Origin: Mucilaginibacter sp. PAMB04168
GTDB taxonomy: Bacteria > Bacteroidota > Bacteroidia > Sphingobacteriales > Sphingobacteriaceae
Direction: 5' to 3'
Length of the DNA: 64,000 nt
Assembly: GCF_039634365.2 (NCBI RefSeq)
Contig: NZ_CP155079.2
Span: 3,596,001 to 3,660,000 of the forward strand
Shown here in pieces: positions 43,484-50,964 of the stretch. The notes under the pieces were generated by a model. It did no database searches. It was not told where the DNA came from and was given only the letters and a program-made list of their open reading frames with translations. The position numbers and the translations under genes were made by a program. Positions within the stretch are counted from its first letter, which is position 1. Every line of letters starts with the position of its first letter.

Positions 43484-43876
43484 TACACAGTAATCACCTG
43501 ACGTCACTATCAACTTGCGCTTTGAATAGTTAATAAATTAGACTCTACTGCATTTCAAATATCGTGATATAAGCTATAGAGTCTCATTTACGTCTAGACG
43601 AGTATAGTATTTGAATATGGAACATGGCGGCTGCTTATAACCTCATAAATGTTAGGAGTCTGGCCCTTTTTCGCCATTGCTGAATGACTAATTGCTAGAA
43701 TATTTTTAACCAAGCTAAAGCTAACTTATTCTGTCAGCTACAACCCTCATTCTATCCTCATGTACCAACGCCATTTCCTCGTGTCTTAGCGCTTGCCTTC
43801 ATAACAGATTTGCTCAATAGGAATATAGCATGAATCCTCTCTTGAAGGATAATTGTTTGAAGAGCAGTTCGCTCGC
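43484..43876. other. 393-nt region without genes
   Basis: No supported frame and no strong hairpin; AT-rich. Confidence 0.45.
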
Positions 43877-45451
43877 TTAGAGCTTTGAATCTCTAATTTT
43901 TTTGACTACGCCCTGGGCCTTGAGATTTGACAACTTCTCGTAGGCAACGCCCACCTTAACCGACCATTCTCCGGACGTGGGTTCCAGAAATCCAGCTACC
44001 CTTTTGGCCATGACTTCGACATATTCTATCGATGTCGGTTCACAGAACTGATCATCTTCCATATGGTCGGGGTCACATCTCTCGGTTCCGACATGACGCT
44101 GAATATAGGCCGCTAATTGCTTATAGGCATCTTTGTAGTGCAATTTTGCTTTACGTCCCTGATTCAGCATTTCGTAACTTTTGCCAAGCCGGACGGACAC
44201 CGCACTATATCCAATCAGATGATCATAATCATCAATTGCCTTTCCAGCTGCCCGAAACGAAGATCGCAGATCAGCATAAAGAATTGCGGCATCATTGAAG
44301 TTCCGGCTTAAAAACGTACAATCTGCGTAAAGAAGGGCCGCGTACCTTTCTTTGCGCTCTACCGACACCCAAACATGCGGGGAATACTTGATGTAACCGT
44401 GTGACGCCTGGTTCAGCTCACGTTTGAATTCATCTGCATGATTCCAATTATCTCCAACCGTAAGCGGGAAATAGTTGTCTATTTCCGCTAAAAAGTTCAT
44501 TTCATTGAGTGACTGCGTATATAACCGCTGTTCAAACTCCGAACCGGATTCATGTGGAACGGGATACGGCGAATGCGTCTGGAAAAGCACCTGCACCGTT
44601 TGTTCCACGGAAAAAGGCAGGTAATTATTAGAGTAATTATATATTGTCCGTAAGGGAGAACCAAAGAAATGATAAGGCTTGATATTGATCAACTTTCCGG
44701 CAGAAAGAATGCTTTCCAAAGGTGGCATATGCTTTAACTCGATAGCATACTTTTTCCCTATTTCTTCTTTAAGTTCATTAAAAAAGTTCCTGTTTACGGG
44801 AACGCCCAAGGTATGAAGTTCTTTAATTGCGGTCGCTACAGCATATTCATAGATGGTGACAGAACGATGATACAACGCCATCGTGAAGTGCGCGAACGCA
44901 CTACTTTCCGTCAGCAAATCATCGATTGATAATTTATGTTCCGTGCTCGCATTGATGTGAATCTGAAAAAGCGTGTAGAACCGATCAAACATCTCGGTCT
45001 TGGAACGAAGATCATGATATAAATTCGCCAGAGCGTCTGACCTGCCAGCTAACACCTGGATTGCGATACGCTCATTGAAATCATCAGGTAATGGACTGGA
45101 GTAAAAGCGGTTCGTTAGAAAATCCAATAATCCGGGATAAATATTCGTTTTCTCATGAAGAAACCCTGCAACAGCAGTTCGGTAAGTGACGGAAAAGCTG
45201 GCGTCCATCAACTCAAGTGCTTCTTGTAAAGCTTCCTGCTGAACCGATTCAATTAATAACTTTTCGACAAGTTCCGTTTCGTTTTCGTACTCGATTTGCT
45301 TAAACTCCGGCCGGATAGCCCGCAGTTGAGAAAATATATATCCATCCAGCTTCTCCGTGAAGCCGGTGGAACCATCAAACAAATGGAACCCGTCATGCTT
45401 TGAAACCAAGGCCCCGTTCACAGAACCGGCCAAATACGCTTTCATGCCCAT
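43877..45451 (-). CDS. 524-aa hypothetical protein, TPR-like C-terminal part
   Basis: 524 residues, soluble. The C-terminal third contains helix pairs such as RYAALLYADCTFLSRNFNDAAILYADLRSSF and LIGYSAVSVRLGKSYEMLNQGRKAKLHYKDAYKQL, which look like tetratricopeptide repeats. The N-terminal half is unassigned (KAYLAGSVNGALVSKHDGFHLFDGSTGF). The gene starts at the stop of the zinc-ribbon gene, so the two are translationally coupled. It may be a scaffold or sensor working with its zinc-ribbon partner. Confidence 0.65.
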   Translation of the reverse strand: MGMKAYLAGSVNGALVSKHDGFHLFDGSTGFTEKLDGYIFSQLRAIRPEFKQIEYENETELVEKLLIESVQQEALQEALELMDASFSVTYRTAVAGFLHEKTNIYPGLLDFLTNRFYSSPLPDDFNERIAIQVLAGRSDALANLYHDLRSKTEMFDRFYTLFQIHINASTEHKLSIDDLLTESSAFAHFTMALYHRSVTIYEYAVATAIKELHTLGVPVNRNFFNELKEEIGKKYAIELKHMPPLESILSAGKLINIKPYHFFGSPLRTIYNYSNNYLPFSVEQTVQVLFQTHSPYPVPHESGSEFEQRLYTQSLNEMNFLAEIDNYFPLTVGDNWNHADEFKRELNQASHGYIKYSPHVWVSVERKERYAALLYADCTFLSRNFNDAAILYADLRSSFRAAGKAIDDYDHLIGYSAVSVRLGKSYEMLNQGRKAKLHYKDAYKQLAAYIQRHVGTERCDPDHMEDDQFCEPTSIEYVEVMAKRVAGFLEPTSGEWSVKVGVAYEKLSNLKAQGVVKKIRDSKL

Positions 45452-46318
45452 TTAATATTCCTCAACAATAAACTTGGTTTTAAGTTCTTCATACTGAGCA
45501 AGAACCTTTTCATTAAATCCTTTTTTTAAAGATAGCGGAATTTTTATTTTCTCAACAACGGCCTTTACAATATTACCATAAATATACAATTCCATAAAGT
45601 CATCATTCGCCCTATTCCCATCGGAATAAAGTATTATTGACGCTGCCTGATCACTGGTTAGCCCGGGAACCACCCTATCTTGGCATTTCACGAGTGCCAA
45701 CTGGTGTCTGTTCCGCCAGGGAGCCATCGATCCCGGTGGCAAGGGCATTTTGTGATTCCAGCCCTGGGCAACGGCTTCATCAACAAAGACGTAGGAATTT
45801 TTCTCTAGAAGGCTCGTTCTGGGTTCAATCGCTTTGGTCTTCAAAATAATCGAAACTTTCCCATAAGAAATTAATCCACTTTCATTTAACGACAAAGCCG
45901 CGTAAATGATATCGATATGGGAACCAAATAAGTAACTTTCCACGATGGAACGTTGCAAATCGTTTTCAAAATCTGCCCGTTGCCGCAATCCTTCTATCAC
46001 AATCCGACGATAACTCTGATAGGAACGGTCTCGATGCATTAACCAATCCCATAGAAAAGGAAAGTCGAGATTAATTACCGCTTTCCCTTTGACCAGTACC
46101 TCATTTTCGAGAAAGTCACCCTCTGATGTTAAGCTTCGGTTAGTAAGCGTTTCTTTGGCCTCTTTATACCGTTTTTCAAGCGTAAACACTTCGGTCTTCA
46201 GCAGGGCTCGCCTAATGTTAACCGTTTGAGCAAACGGATGACCGCATGCAGCGCAAACGCTTTCCGAAATGTTAGTATTTACATGACAGACAGGACAGGG
46301 GAATTCGTAATAAGGCAT
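45452..46318 (-). CDS. Zinc-ribbon protein, first gene of a two-gene unit
   Basis: 288 residues. A zinc ribbon at the start (Cys8, Cys11 in FPCPVC; Cys22, Cys25 in VCAACGHPF), a helical linker, then an alpha/beta domain (residues about 100-200) with IVESYLFGSHIDIIYAALSLNESGLISYGKVSIILK and SLLEKNSYVFV. The YGK-V-x-I-x-L-K and NSYVF elements resemble, faintly, enzymes of the ADP-ribosyltransferase kind, but I would not assign this. It is directly coupled to the 524-aa gene. Both are absent from common families I know, and the pair lies in a defence-rich area. Confidence 0.65.
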   Translation of the reverse strand: MPYYEFPCPVCHVNTNISESVCAACGHPFAQTVNIRRALLKTEVFTLEKRYKEAKETLTNRSLTSEGDFLENEVLVKGKAVINLDFPFLWDWLMHRDRSYQSYRRIVIEGLRQRADFENDLQRSIVESYLFGSHIDIIYAALSLNESGLISYGKVSIILKTKAIEPRTSLLEKNSYVFVDEAVAQGWNHKMPLPPGSMAPWRNRHQLALVKCQDRVVPGLTSDQAASIILYSDGNRANDDFMELYIYGNIVKAVVEKIKIPLSLKKGFNEKVLAQYEELKTKFIVEEY

Positions 46319-46469
46319 ATAATAAGTGACCGTAAAATAGGGATATAAATCTTGAGCACAAAATATAAATTTATGCTTTATAAGAATCTAATATTGACTA
46401 CAGAGCGGTGACAGCAACAAAATCGAAACGGAGTTCACTGGCGAGAAACACCAGACACTTTATCCGCAC

Positions 46470-47618
46470 CTAATAACTGTAGCTCAAACTCACCATCTCC
46501 AAGTATCGTCTTCGTAACACTTCATGCGTCATCCCTTCCGTATTGGCCAGTTTCACGAAGGATTTTACTATCCCCTCCCGCGTCCGCCAGTCAAAGGAAT
46601 AAACGAGCGTCTCCTTAATTAAAGTCACTTTAATCGGGATTGGCATGCGCAGTTCATGTGCCCGCTGCAACATCACCATCCTGCAACAGGTGGCATGATA
46701 CTCCGCGTCGGTCAGTTCACCGGATTGCAGGCGATGCGCCAGTTTCAACAACTGGCAACGGCGTAAATCCAACACCGGCTTGTGCTTCTTTCGCTTGACC
46801 TTTCCTTTCTTCACTTTCAAATCCGCTAACAACATGTCTTCGCTGTAATCAGGATACCTTTCCCGTATCTCCGCTAAAGCAAAAAGCTTATTACGGGCAA
46901 ACACCCGCCTCACGAAATTCTTGCGGGAGCGTTCCTGTGACAGGAATACCTTCCGGTCAATGACGGCCTCGGTGATAACCGCTTTCTCCCCGGGCGGCAA
47001 AACGGTATTCTTAAACAGCTCCCGCAGCAGAACCAAAACGGCGGGCCGCTTCTCCCCTTCCTTTTCCTGGTCTAGCATCTCCGAAATTTCATGAGCGGTC
47101 AGGCTGTCCCCCCTTGCCACCAGTTCACCTAAGTATGCGCTGACCCCATCACCGCCTGCAACCGGTTTGGCTGCAGCAACCGCTTCTGTATTAACTCCCA
47201 GCGGGTACTTCTCCCTGTATCCTGACAACTCGTCCAGAAATGCGGCACCCCTGCCGGGGCTTTCGTGATCCAATTCGGCAGCTTCCTTTTCTTCCGCATA
47301 CAGCAGCTTGTCCCAATCCTCGTACTGGTAATAACAAAGCCGCGTATCAAAATGATGATACTCGATTTCCCCGCGATTCATGGGGCGGGACAGGAACGGC
47401 AGTGTGTGGAACAAACCCATCGGCCTACGGTTGCGGTCGCACCAGACCTCGGCGTGCATGAACACGTAAATGCGGGGCGGATACTTGGTTTGCGGCTTGA
47501 AGTAATAAGCCACGCGGCCACCAGTTTTGCGCGGCTGGGCATTCACGCGGTCGAACTCCGCCTGCTCCCGGGCGGTCATGACATAGCCTTCCTTGATCTT
47601 GACCATAGCGTTCAGCAT
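46470..47618 (-). CDS. Basic hypothetical protein of the PRTRC-like module
   Basis: 382 residues. The N-terminal part contains YVFMHAEVWCDRNRRPMGLFHTLPF and HHFDTRLCYYQYEDWDKLL; the middle is Gly/Ala/Glu-rich; the C-terminal half is basic (KVKKGKVKRKKHKPVLDLRRCQLLKLAHRL; YSFDWRTREGIVKSFVKLA). No transmembrane segment. It overlaps the 68-aa gene by 7 nt and ends the GC-richer PRTRC/DUF932/SSB module. Family not recognised; the basic patches suggest nucleic-acid contact. Confidence 0.65.
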   Translation of the reverse strand: MLNAMVKIKEGYVMTAREQAEFDRVNAQPRKTGGRVAYYFKPQTKYPPRIYVFMHAEVWCDRNRRPMGLFHTLPFLSRPMNRGEIEYHHFDTRLCYYQYEDWDKLLYAEEKEAAELDHESPGRGAAFLDELSGYREKYPLGVNTEAVAAAKPVAGGDGVSAYLGELVARGDSLTAHEISEMLDQEKEGEKRPAVLVLLRELFKNTVLPPGEKAVITEAVIDRKVFLSQERSRKNFVRRVFARNKLFALAEIRERYPDYSEDMLLADLKVKKGKVKRKKHKPVLDLRRCQLLKLAHRLQSGELTDAEYHATCCRMVMLQRAHELRMPIPIKVTLIKETLVYSFDWRTREGIVKSFVKLANTEGMTHEVLRRRYLEMVSLSYSY

Positions 47619-47818
47619 TCAGGTTGCCTTTCGGCCAATTTCAACAATTTTTGGTAGAGGTCTTCCCAGTAGGCGTTTTGCCTTTCCTGTAAGGCCAGGT
47701 ACCGTTTCCCTCTCAGGCGATAATTTCGGTGGTCATCGGCTTGCATCAGGGCAAGGTTTAGATCTTTAACCTCCACGGCCTCGCCGTTCAGGTCATGAAC
47801 AATGAACTCGTCTTGCAT
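47612..47818 (-). CDS. 68-aa hypothetical protein
   Basis: 68 residues: an N-terminal strand (EFIVHDLNGEAVEVKDL) and a helical part (LALMQADDHRNYR, LALQERQNAYWEDLYQKLLKLAE). The tail QxxYWEDLYQKLLKL is seen in small proteins that accompany PRTRC-type genes in Bacteroidetes elements. It overlaps the downstream gene by 7 nt and lies 21 nt from the PRTRC E-like gene, so it is part of the same operon. Function unknown. Confidence 0.65.
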   Translation of the reverse strand: MQDEFIVHDLNGEAVEVKDLNLALMQADDHRNYRLRGKRYLALQERQNAYWEDLYQKLLKLAERQPEC

Positions 47819-47839
47819 TTCAACTTACTTTGATTCCTC

Positions 47840-48085
47840 TTACCAGCACAGGCTGGCCGTTTGCTGTACCGGCACAGCGATGGCTTCAAAGAACCCGTTA
47901 TCCAGTTCCTCGGCCGTACCCTGCAAAATCATGGGCGGTATCAGCCGGGCTGCACCGTCACCGCCGTGGGCGGCGGTGAACAGGACGGATACCGTAAAAT
48001 TATGCTTGTCGTCGGTCTGAATGGTCAGTTTCCAGTTGCCGGGAGTGTGAGCGGTAGCGATATGATTAAAAAAGTCGGTTTTCAT
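47840..48085 (-). CDS. PRTRC system protein E-like, short form
   Basis: 81 residues from the ATG at 48085. FNHIATAHTPGNWKLTIQTDDKHNFTVSVLFTAAHGGDGAARLIPPMILQGTAEELDNGFFEAI matches PRTRC protein E of Bacteroidetes elements (MxxxFFxxI, W-x-x-xIQ-D, IPPM-L-GTxEExDxGFF). Full-length members continue after VPVQQTA for 60-100 residues; this one stops at SLCW. The partner genes C (ubiquitin-like), B, F and ThiF-like A are not seen next to it. A longer frame to 48217 runs into the YubB-like gene and was rejected. The function of PRTRC is unknown but is tied to plasmids and conjugative elements. Confidence 0.75.
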   Translation of the reverse strand: MKTDFFNHIATAHTPGNWKLTIQTDDKHNFTVSVLFTAAHGGDGAARLIPPMILQGTAEELDNGFFEAIAVPVQQTASLCW

Positions 48086-48089
48086 GGTC

Positions 48090-48566
48090 TTAGTCGGTGA
48101 GGTCATTGATTTGTTGTTTGCGCCGAATGAGCATATCCAGTATCTCCTCGCTGCTTTCGTAGGTACAGCCTTCAAAGTGGTAAAGGCCGGTTTCGGGGTC
48201 AAGGTCGTAGTGGTCAAAGTCGCTGTTATCCAGATCAGTGATGGTCATGATGCCGTCCTGATAAATTGCTACCCCGTAAACGCTGCTGCTGGTCTCGGCA
48301 TAATAGTGCCGGAAATCTGCGCCGAAATGCTCCGACACTTTGACGAGGTGGTCGGTATTGGGAACCCATTTTGTAGCGTAATACAGTACGTCCTCTTCCC
48401 AGGCGATGTCAAAGAAATAACCATCCTGCTCGCGGATAAAAGGAGGAAGCTGTCCGTCTCCTGTATGTTCGGCAAGGGCTGCCATTTGCAAAAAAAGAGT
48501 TTGGATTTTTAAAAGCTGCGCAGGTTCTGCCTGGAACACGACGCTGTTAGAACACCAGTTGGCCAT
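48090..48566 (-). CDS. YubB/DUF1281 ferredoxin-like protein
   Basis: 158 residues. MANWCSNSVVFQA is the classic start of the DUF1281/YubB ferredoxin-like (Api92-like) domain of phages and plasmids, followed by FIREQDGYFFDIAWEEDVLYYATKWVPN and the EHFGADFRHYYAETSSSVYGVAIYQDG strand-helix repeats. It is a small soluble protein of unknown role in mobile elements. It lies 4 nt upstream of the PRTRC E-like gene and 67 nt after the DUF932 gene. Confidence 0.85.
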   Translation of the reverse strand: MANWCSNSVVFQAEPAQLLKIQTLFLQMAALAEHTGDGQLPPFIREQDGYFFDIAWEEDVLYYATKWVPNTDHLVKVSEHFGADFRHYYAETSSSVYGVAIYQDGIMTITDLDNSDFDHYDLDPETGLYHFEGCTYESSEEILDMLIRRKQQINDLTD

Positions 48567-48633
48567 AGCGGTAAATTATTATTCGTTTAAATAAAGGCAG
48601 GTTTCAAGGCTTGGCCTGCATGCCCTTAGGCTC

Positions 48634-49704
48634 TTAATTGAACATTAAAAGGTTATCGCCTAAGTGTTTGGAAAAGTCCATGCACAAATCAAAAGCGGTT
48701 TGCGCACGTTGTTTGGCTGTGCCCTCGATAATGGACTTGAACTTGGCGTCCCCGTCCTTGTAGGTGCGGACGTTCTGAAAGTAGCCCGTGATGGCATTGT
48801 AGGCACCAAAGACCGTTCCCGCCGTGGTGTCCATTTGCTGTGTCGGGCTGCTTAGGGCATACTCATAAACCCGCTCTACGGAATTGGTGTAGTAACCCGA
48901 CAATTCTTCGGTCTTGCCTGATGTCAGTTTGTTCAGCGTTTCCTTATTGGGAGCCATCGCCACTTGAATCAGTCTTTTGACCTCGCTGTCGGTAATGCGC
49001 ACTTTCGCCCAATGGTTAAACACCGCTTCGAGTTCATGTCCTAAGTTGGACGTGACGCCCATGAGCGTGTGCGCCTGTTTCAGGCGGTCGTTCGCCGATG
49101 CGGTGTGCCGTATCCTGATGGTTCCTGATAAATTGCGCATCGCTGCATTCAGCGTGTTGTTACAAACTACGCGGATGGGTGTAAAAGCTGCGGTGATGCT
49201 GCCCAAACCGTCATGGGAAGTGGTCAGGAACAGGTATTTTTCAATGAAGTCGTCATGACCGACACGGATGTAGCCAGGCAGCTTGGCGGTGATGAATATG
49301 CGCTCGCCTTTGCCTAACGCACCGGCGGTCTCGTACAGGATACCATCTCCCCCGCCAACGATGGCATCGAAAAAGGTAAAGGCATCTGTGTTCTGTACGA
49401 TTTCGTAGTCCTTGCCGACCACGCCTAACACCTGCTCGGTATCCGTGCGGATGGTGGCAAAGTAGTTAGGGACTTCGATTTCAGGAACAAGGAAGTCACG
49501 GTCAGGGTCGCCGGTATAGTTCTCCGTATCGTAGGTGAACAGGGGGCGTTTCTCAACCGTATAGTCCAGCCCCGCAAAGCGGATAGCCTCCGCGCTGGTC
49601 GGGTATTGTTCGACAATAGTCCCCAGGCCGTGCCATGCCCTTTCTTTGACACTGAAAAAGCTGTATTCGCCTGTGTTTTCGTTTTGATTAAGGTGATGTG
49701 CCAT
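48634..49704 (-). CDS. DUF932 phage/plasmid-type protein
   Basis: 356 residues with the standard features: ERAWHGLGTIVEQYPTSAEAIRFAGLDYTVEKRPLF at the start, GVVGKDYEIVQNTDAFTFFDAIVG, ERIFITAKLP, LTTSHDGLGSITAAFTPIRVVCNNTLNAA (the conserved THDGSGSVxAxFTPIRVVCxNTL motif), then QAHTLMGVTSNLG. DUF932 proteins are widespread in plasmids and phages and probably take part in replication or recombination. It is the second gene of this module after ssb. Confidence 0.92.
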   Translation of the reverse strand: MAHHLNQNENTGEYSFFSVKERAWHGLGTIVEQYPTSAEAIRFAGLDYTVEKRPLFTYDTENYTGDPDRDFLVPEIEVPNYFATIRTDTEQVLGVVGKDYEIVQNTDAFTFFDAIVGGGDGILYETAGALGKGERIFITAKLPGYIRVGHDDFIEKYLFLTTSHDGLGSITAAFTPIRVVCNNTLNAAMRNLSGTIRIRHTASANDRLKQAHTLMGVTSNLGHELEAVFNHWAKVRITDSEVKRLIQVAMAPNKETLNKLTSGKTEELSGYYTNSVERVYEYALSSPTQQMDTTAGTVFGAYNAITGYFQNVRTYKDGDAKFKSIIEGTAKQRAQTAFDLCMDFSKHLGDNLLMFN

Positions 49705-49758
49705 GATGTGTTAATTGTTACGGTCGTTTAAAACTGCATGAATAAATAAAAGTGGATG

Positions 49759-50163
49759 TTAGAAAGGCAGGTCGTCATCCTCGGGCGGTGTACCGCCTGA
49801 AGCAGCAGGCATGGACTTTTCTTCTTCGGGTTGCGCTGAAGCGGTGGTTTTAGCAGCCGTACCGCTGTACAGCTTAACGGTATCAACGCTGCAGGTGAGG
49901 CTGGCCTGTATCCTGCCCGTTTTGTCCGTCCATGCTTCTGCTTCGATAAGGCCGTTGACTTCCACGATGGCACCTTTAGTAAGGTCGATGGCCAGCCCGG
50001 GGTTGACCCAATAGGCACAGCGGATAAAAGAGGTCTTCTCGCGCTTCTCCCCTTCGCGGGTCTTGTAGCGTTTGTTAACGGCTACGGTAAAGGCCGTTAC
50101 TTTTTTATCATGTTTGACTTGCCTGACTTCAGCGTCTGCGGTTAATCTTCCTGTGAACTGCAT
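49759..50163 (-). CDS. ssb: Single-stranded DNA-binding protein
   Basis: 134 residues. OB-fold SSB with MQFTGRLTADAEVRQVKHDKKVTAFTVAVNKRYKTREGEKREKTSFIRCAYW, then GAIVEVNGLIEAEAW and the acidic C-terminal tail DDDLPF that recruits replication and repair partners. The longer frame to 50214 adds KGKRTNYLFFKPSK, which is not SSB-like, so the ATG at 50163 is preferred. It begins the module transcribed leftward to 46470. Mobile elements bring their own SSB to protect the transferred strand. Confidence 0.93.
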   Translation of the reverse strand: MQFTGRLTADAEVRQVKHDKKVTAFTVAVNKRYKTREGEKREKTSFIRCAYWVNPGLAIDLTKGAIVEVNGLIEAEAWTDKTGRIQASLTCSVDTVKLYSGTAAKTTASAQPEEEKSMPAASGGTPPEDDDLPF

Positions 50164-50739
50164 AATTTTCGAGGGTTTAAAGAATAAATAATTTGTCCGC
50201 TTTCCCTTTCCCATTGACTTTTGCCTGATTATTTTTTAAAAGACAAAAGGGAAAAAAGAAAGCAATGAGAATTGCCGGGGAGAGAAGCAAGGAAAAAACG
50301 GAATAAGTGCCGGAGGCTGAAGACGGGAGGAACGAGCGGCTGAATTATGCCGGATTTTTACTTGCCGTCCCAACGCTGATTACCGGCAAGACATTAGCTG
50401 CCCTTTTTACCCGTTGGCTTAAAAAATGTTCAACCAAACAATTTCTGCCATCCGGCTACGCAAAAAATGCCGGAATGGAAGCCTGCGCAGGTATACCCGG
50501 GAAAGCGGCGCGGCGCGCGGTATGCCGCAGCAGGTGGAAATGATGGCTTTTTTAAACGTCCAGCCGGCAGGCTTGCAGCGGAGCGAAAGTGTGCCGGCTT
50601 TAATGCAAAGCATCAGCGATAGCCGCGGCATCCTTTTCAAAGAAAAGATACAGCAGATAGCGCGGCCCGAAGGGGATGCCGGAAGGTTGCCCCATGTATT
50701 TTTTCTGAATGGTAATTCGGAGCGTCTTGCATCTCGACC
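50164..50739. other. Gene-poor region upstream of ssb
   Basis: GC-rich, with overlapping short frames on both strands (for example 50307-50543 plus) that show no family pattern. Probably holds the promoter of the ssb-DUF932 unit. Confidence 0.45.
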
Positions 50740-50868
50740 TTTCAATTGATACCCAGATACAGCTCTTGCGCCTAGAGCTTCGAGACACCTAAGAATAGTA
50801 GATACCGCCATTGCGTTCTGAGTATGTACGGTTCCTTCCAATTGCGCGATTGTAAAAATTAATCGCGG
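50740..50868 (-). pseudogene. Remnant of an XRE-type regulator
   Basis: The minus strand reads IAQLEGTVHTQNAMAVSTIL followed by RCLEALGARAVSG, which matches the second half of an XRE HTH (recognition helix TIAQLEGG, then TLLRCLEALGA). A stop codon precedes it after only a few residues, and no first half of the domain is found upstream, where base composition changes to AT-rich. The gene has been cut, probably by insertion of the block that starts near 50870. Confidence 0.6.
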
Positions 50869-50964
50869 CTATGGGTTGTTGAATTACTAATTATTCACTT
50901 AGTTGCGTATGATAACTTTGAAAGATTGTCCAACTTAACTCCCGCTAGTTAAAGCCTGATTCCG

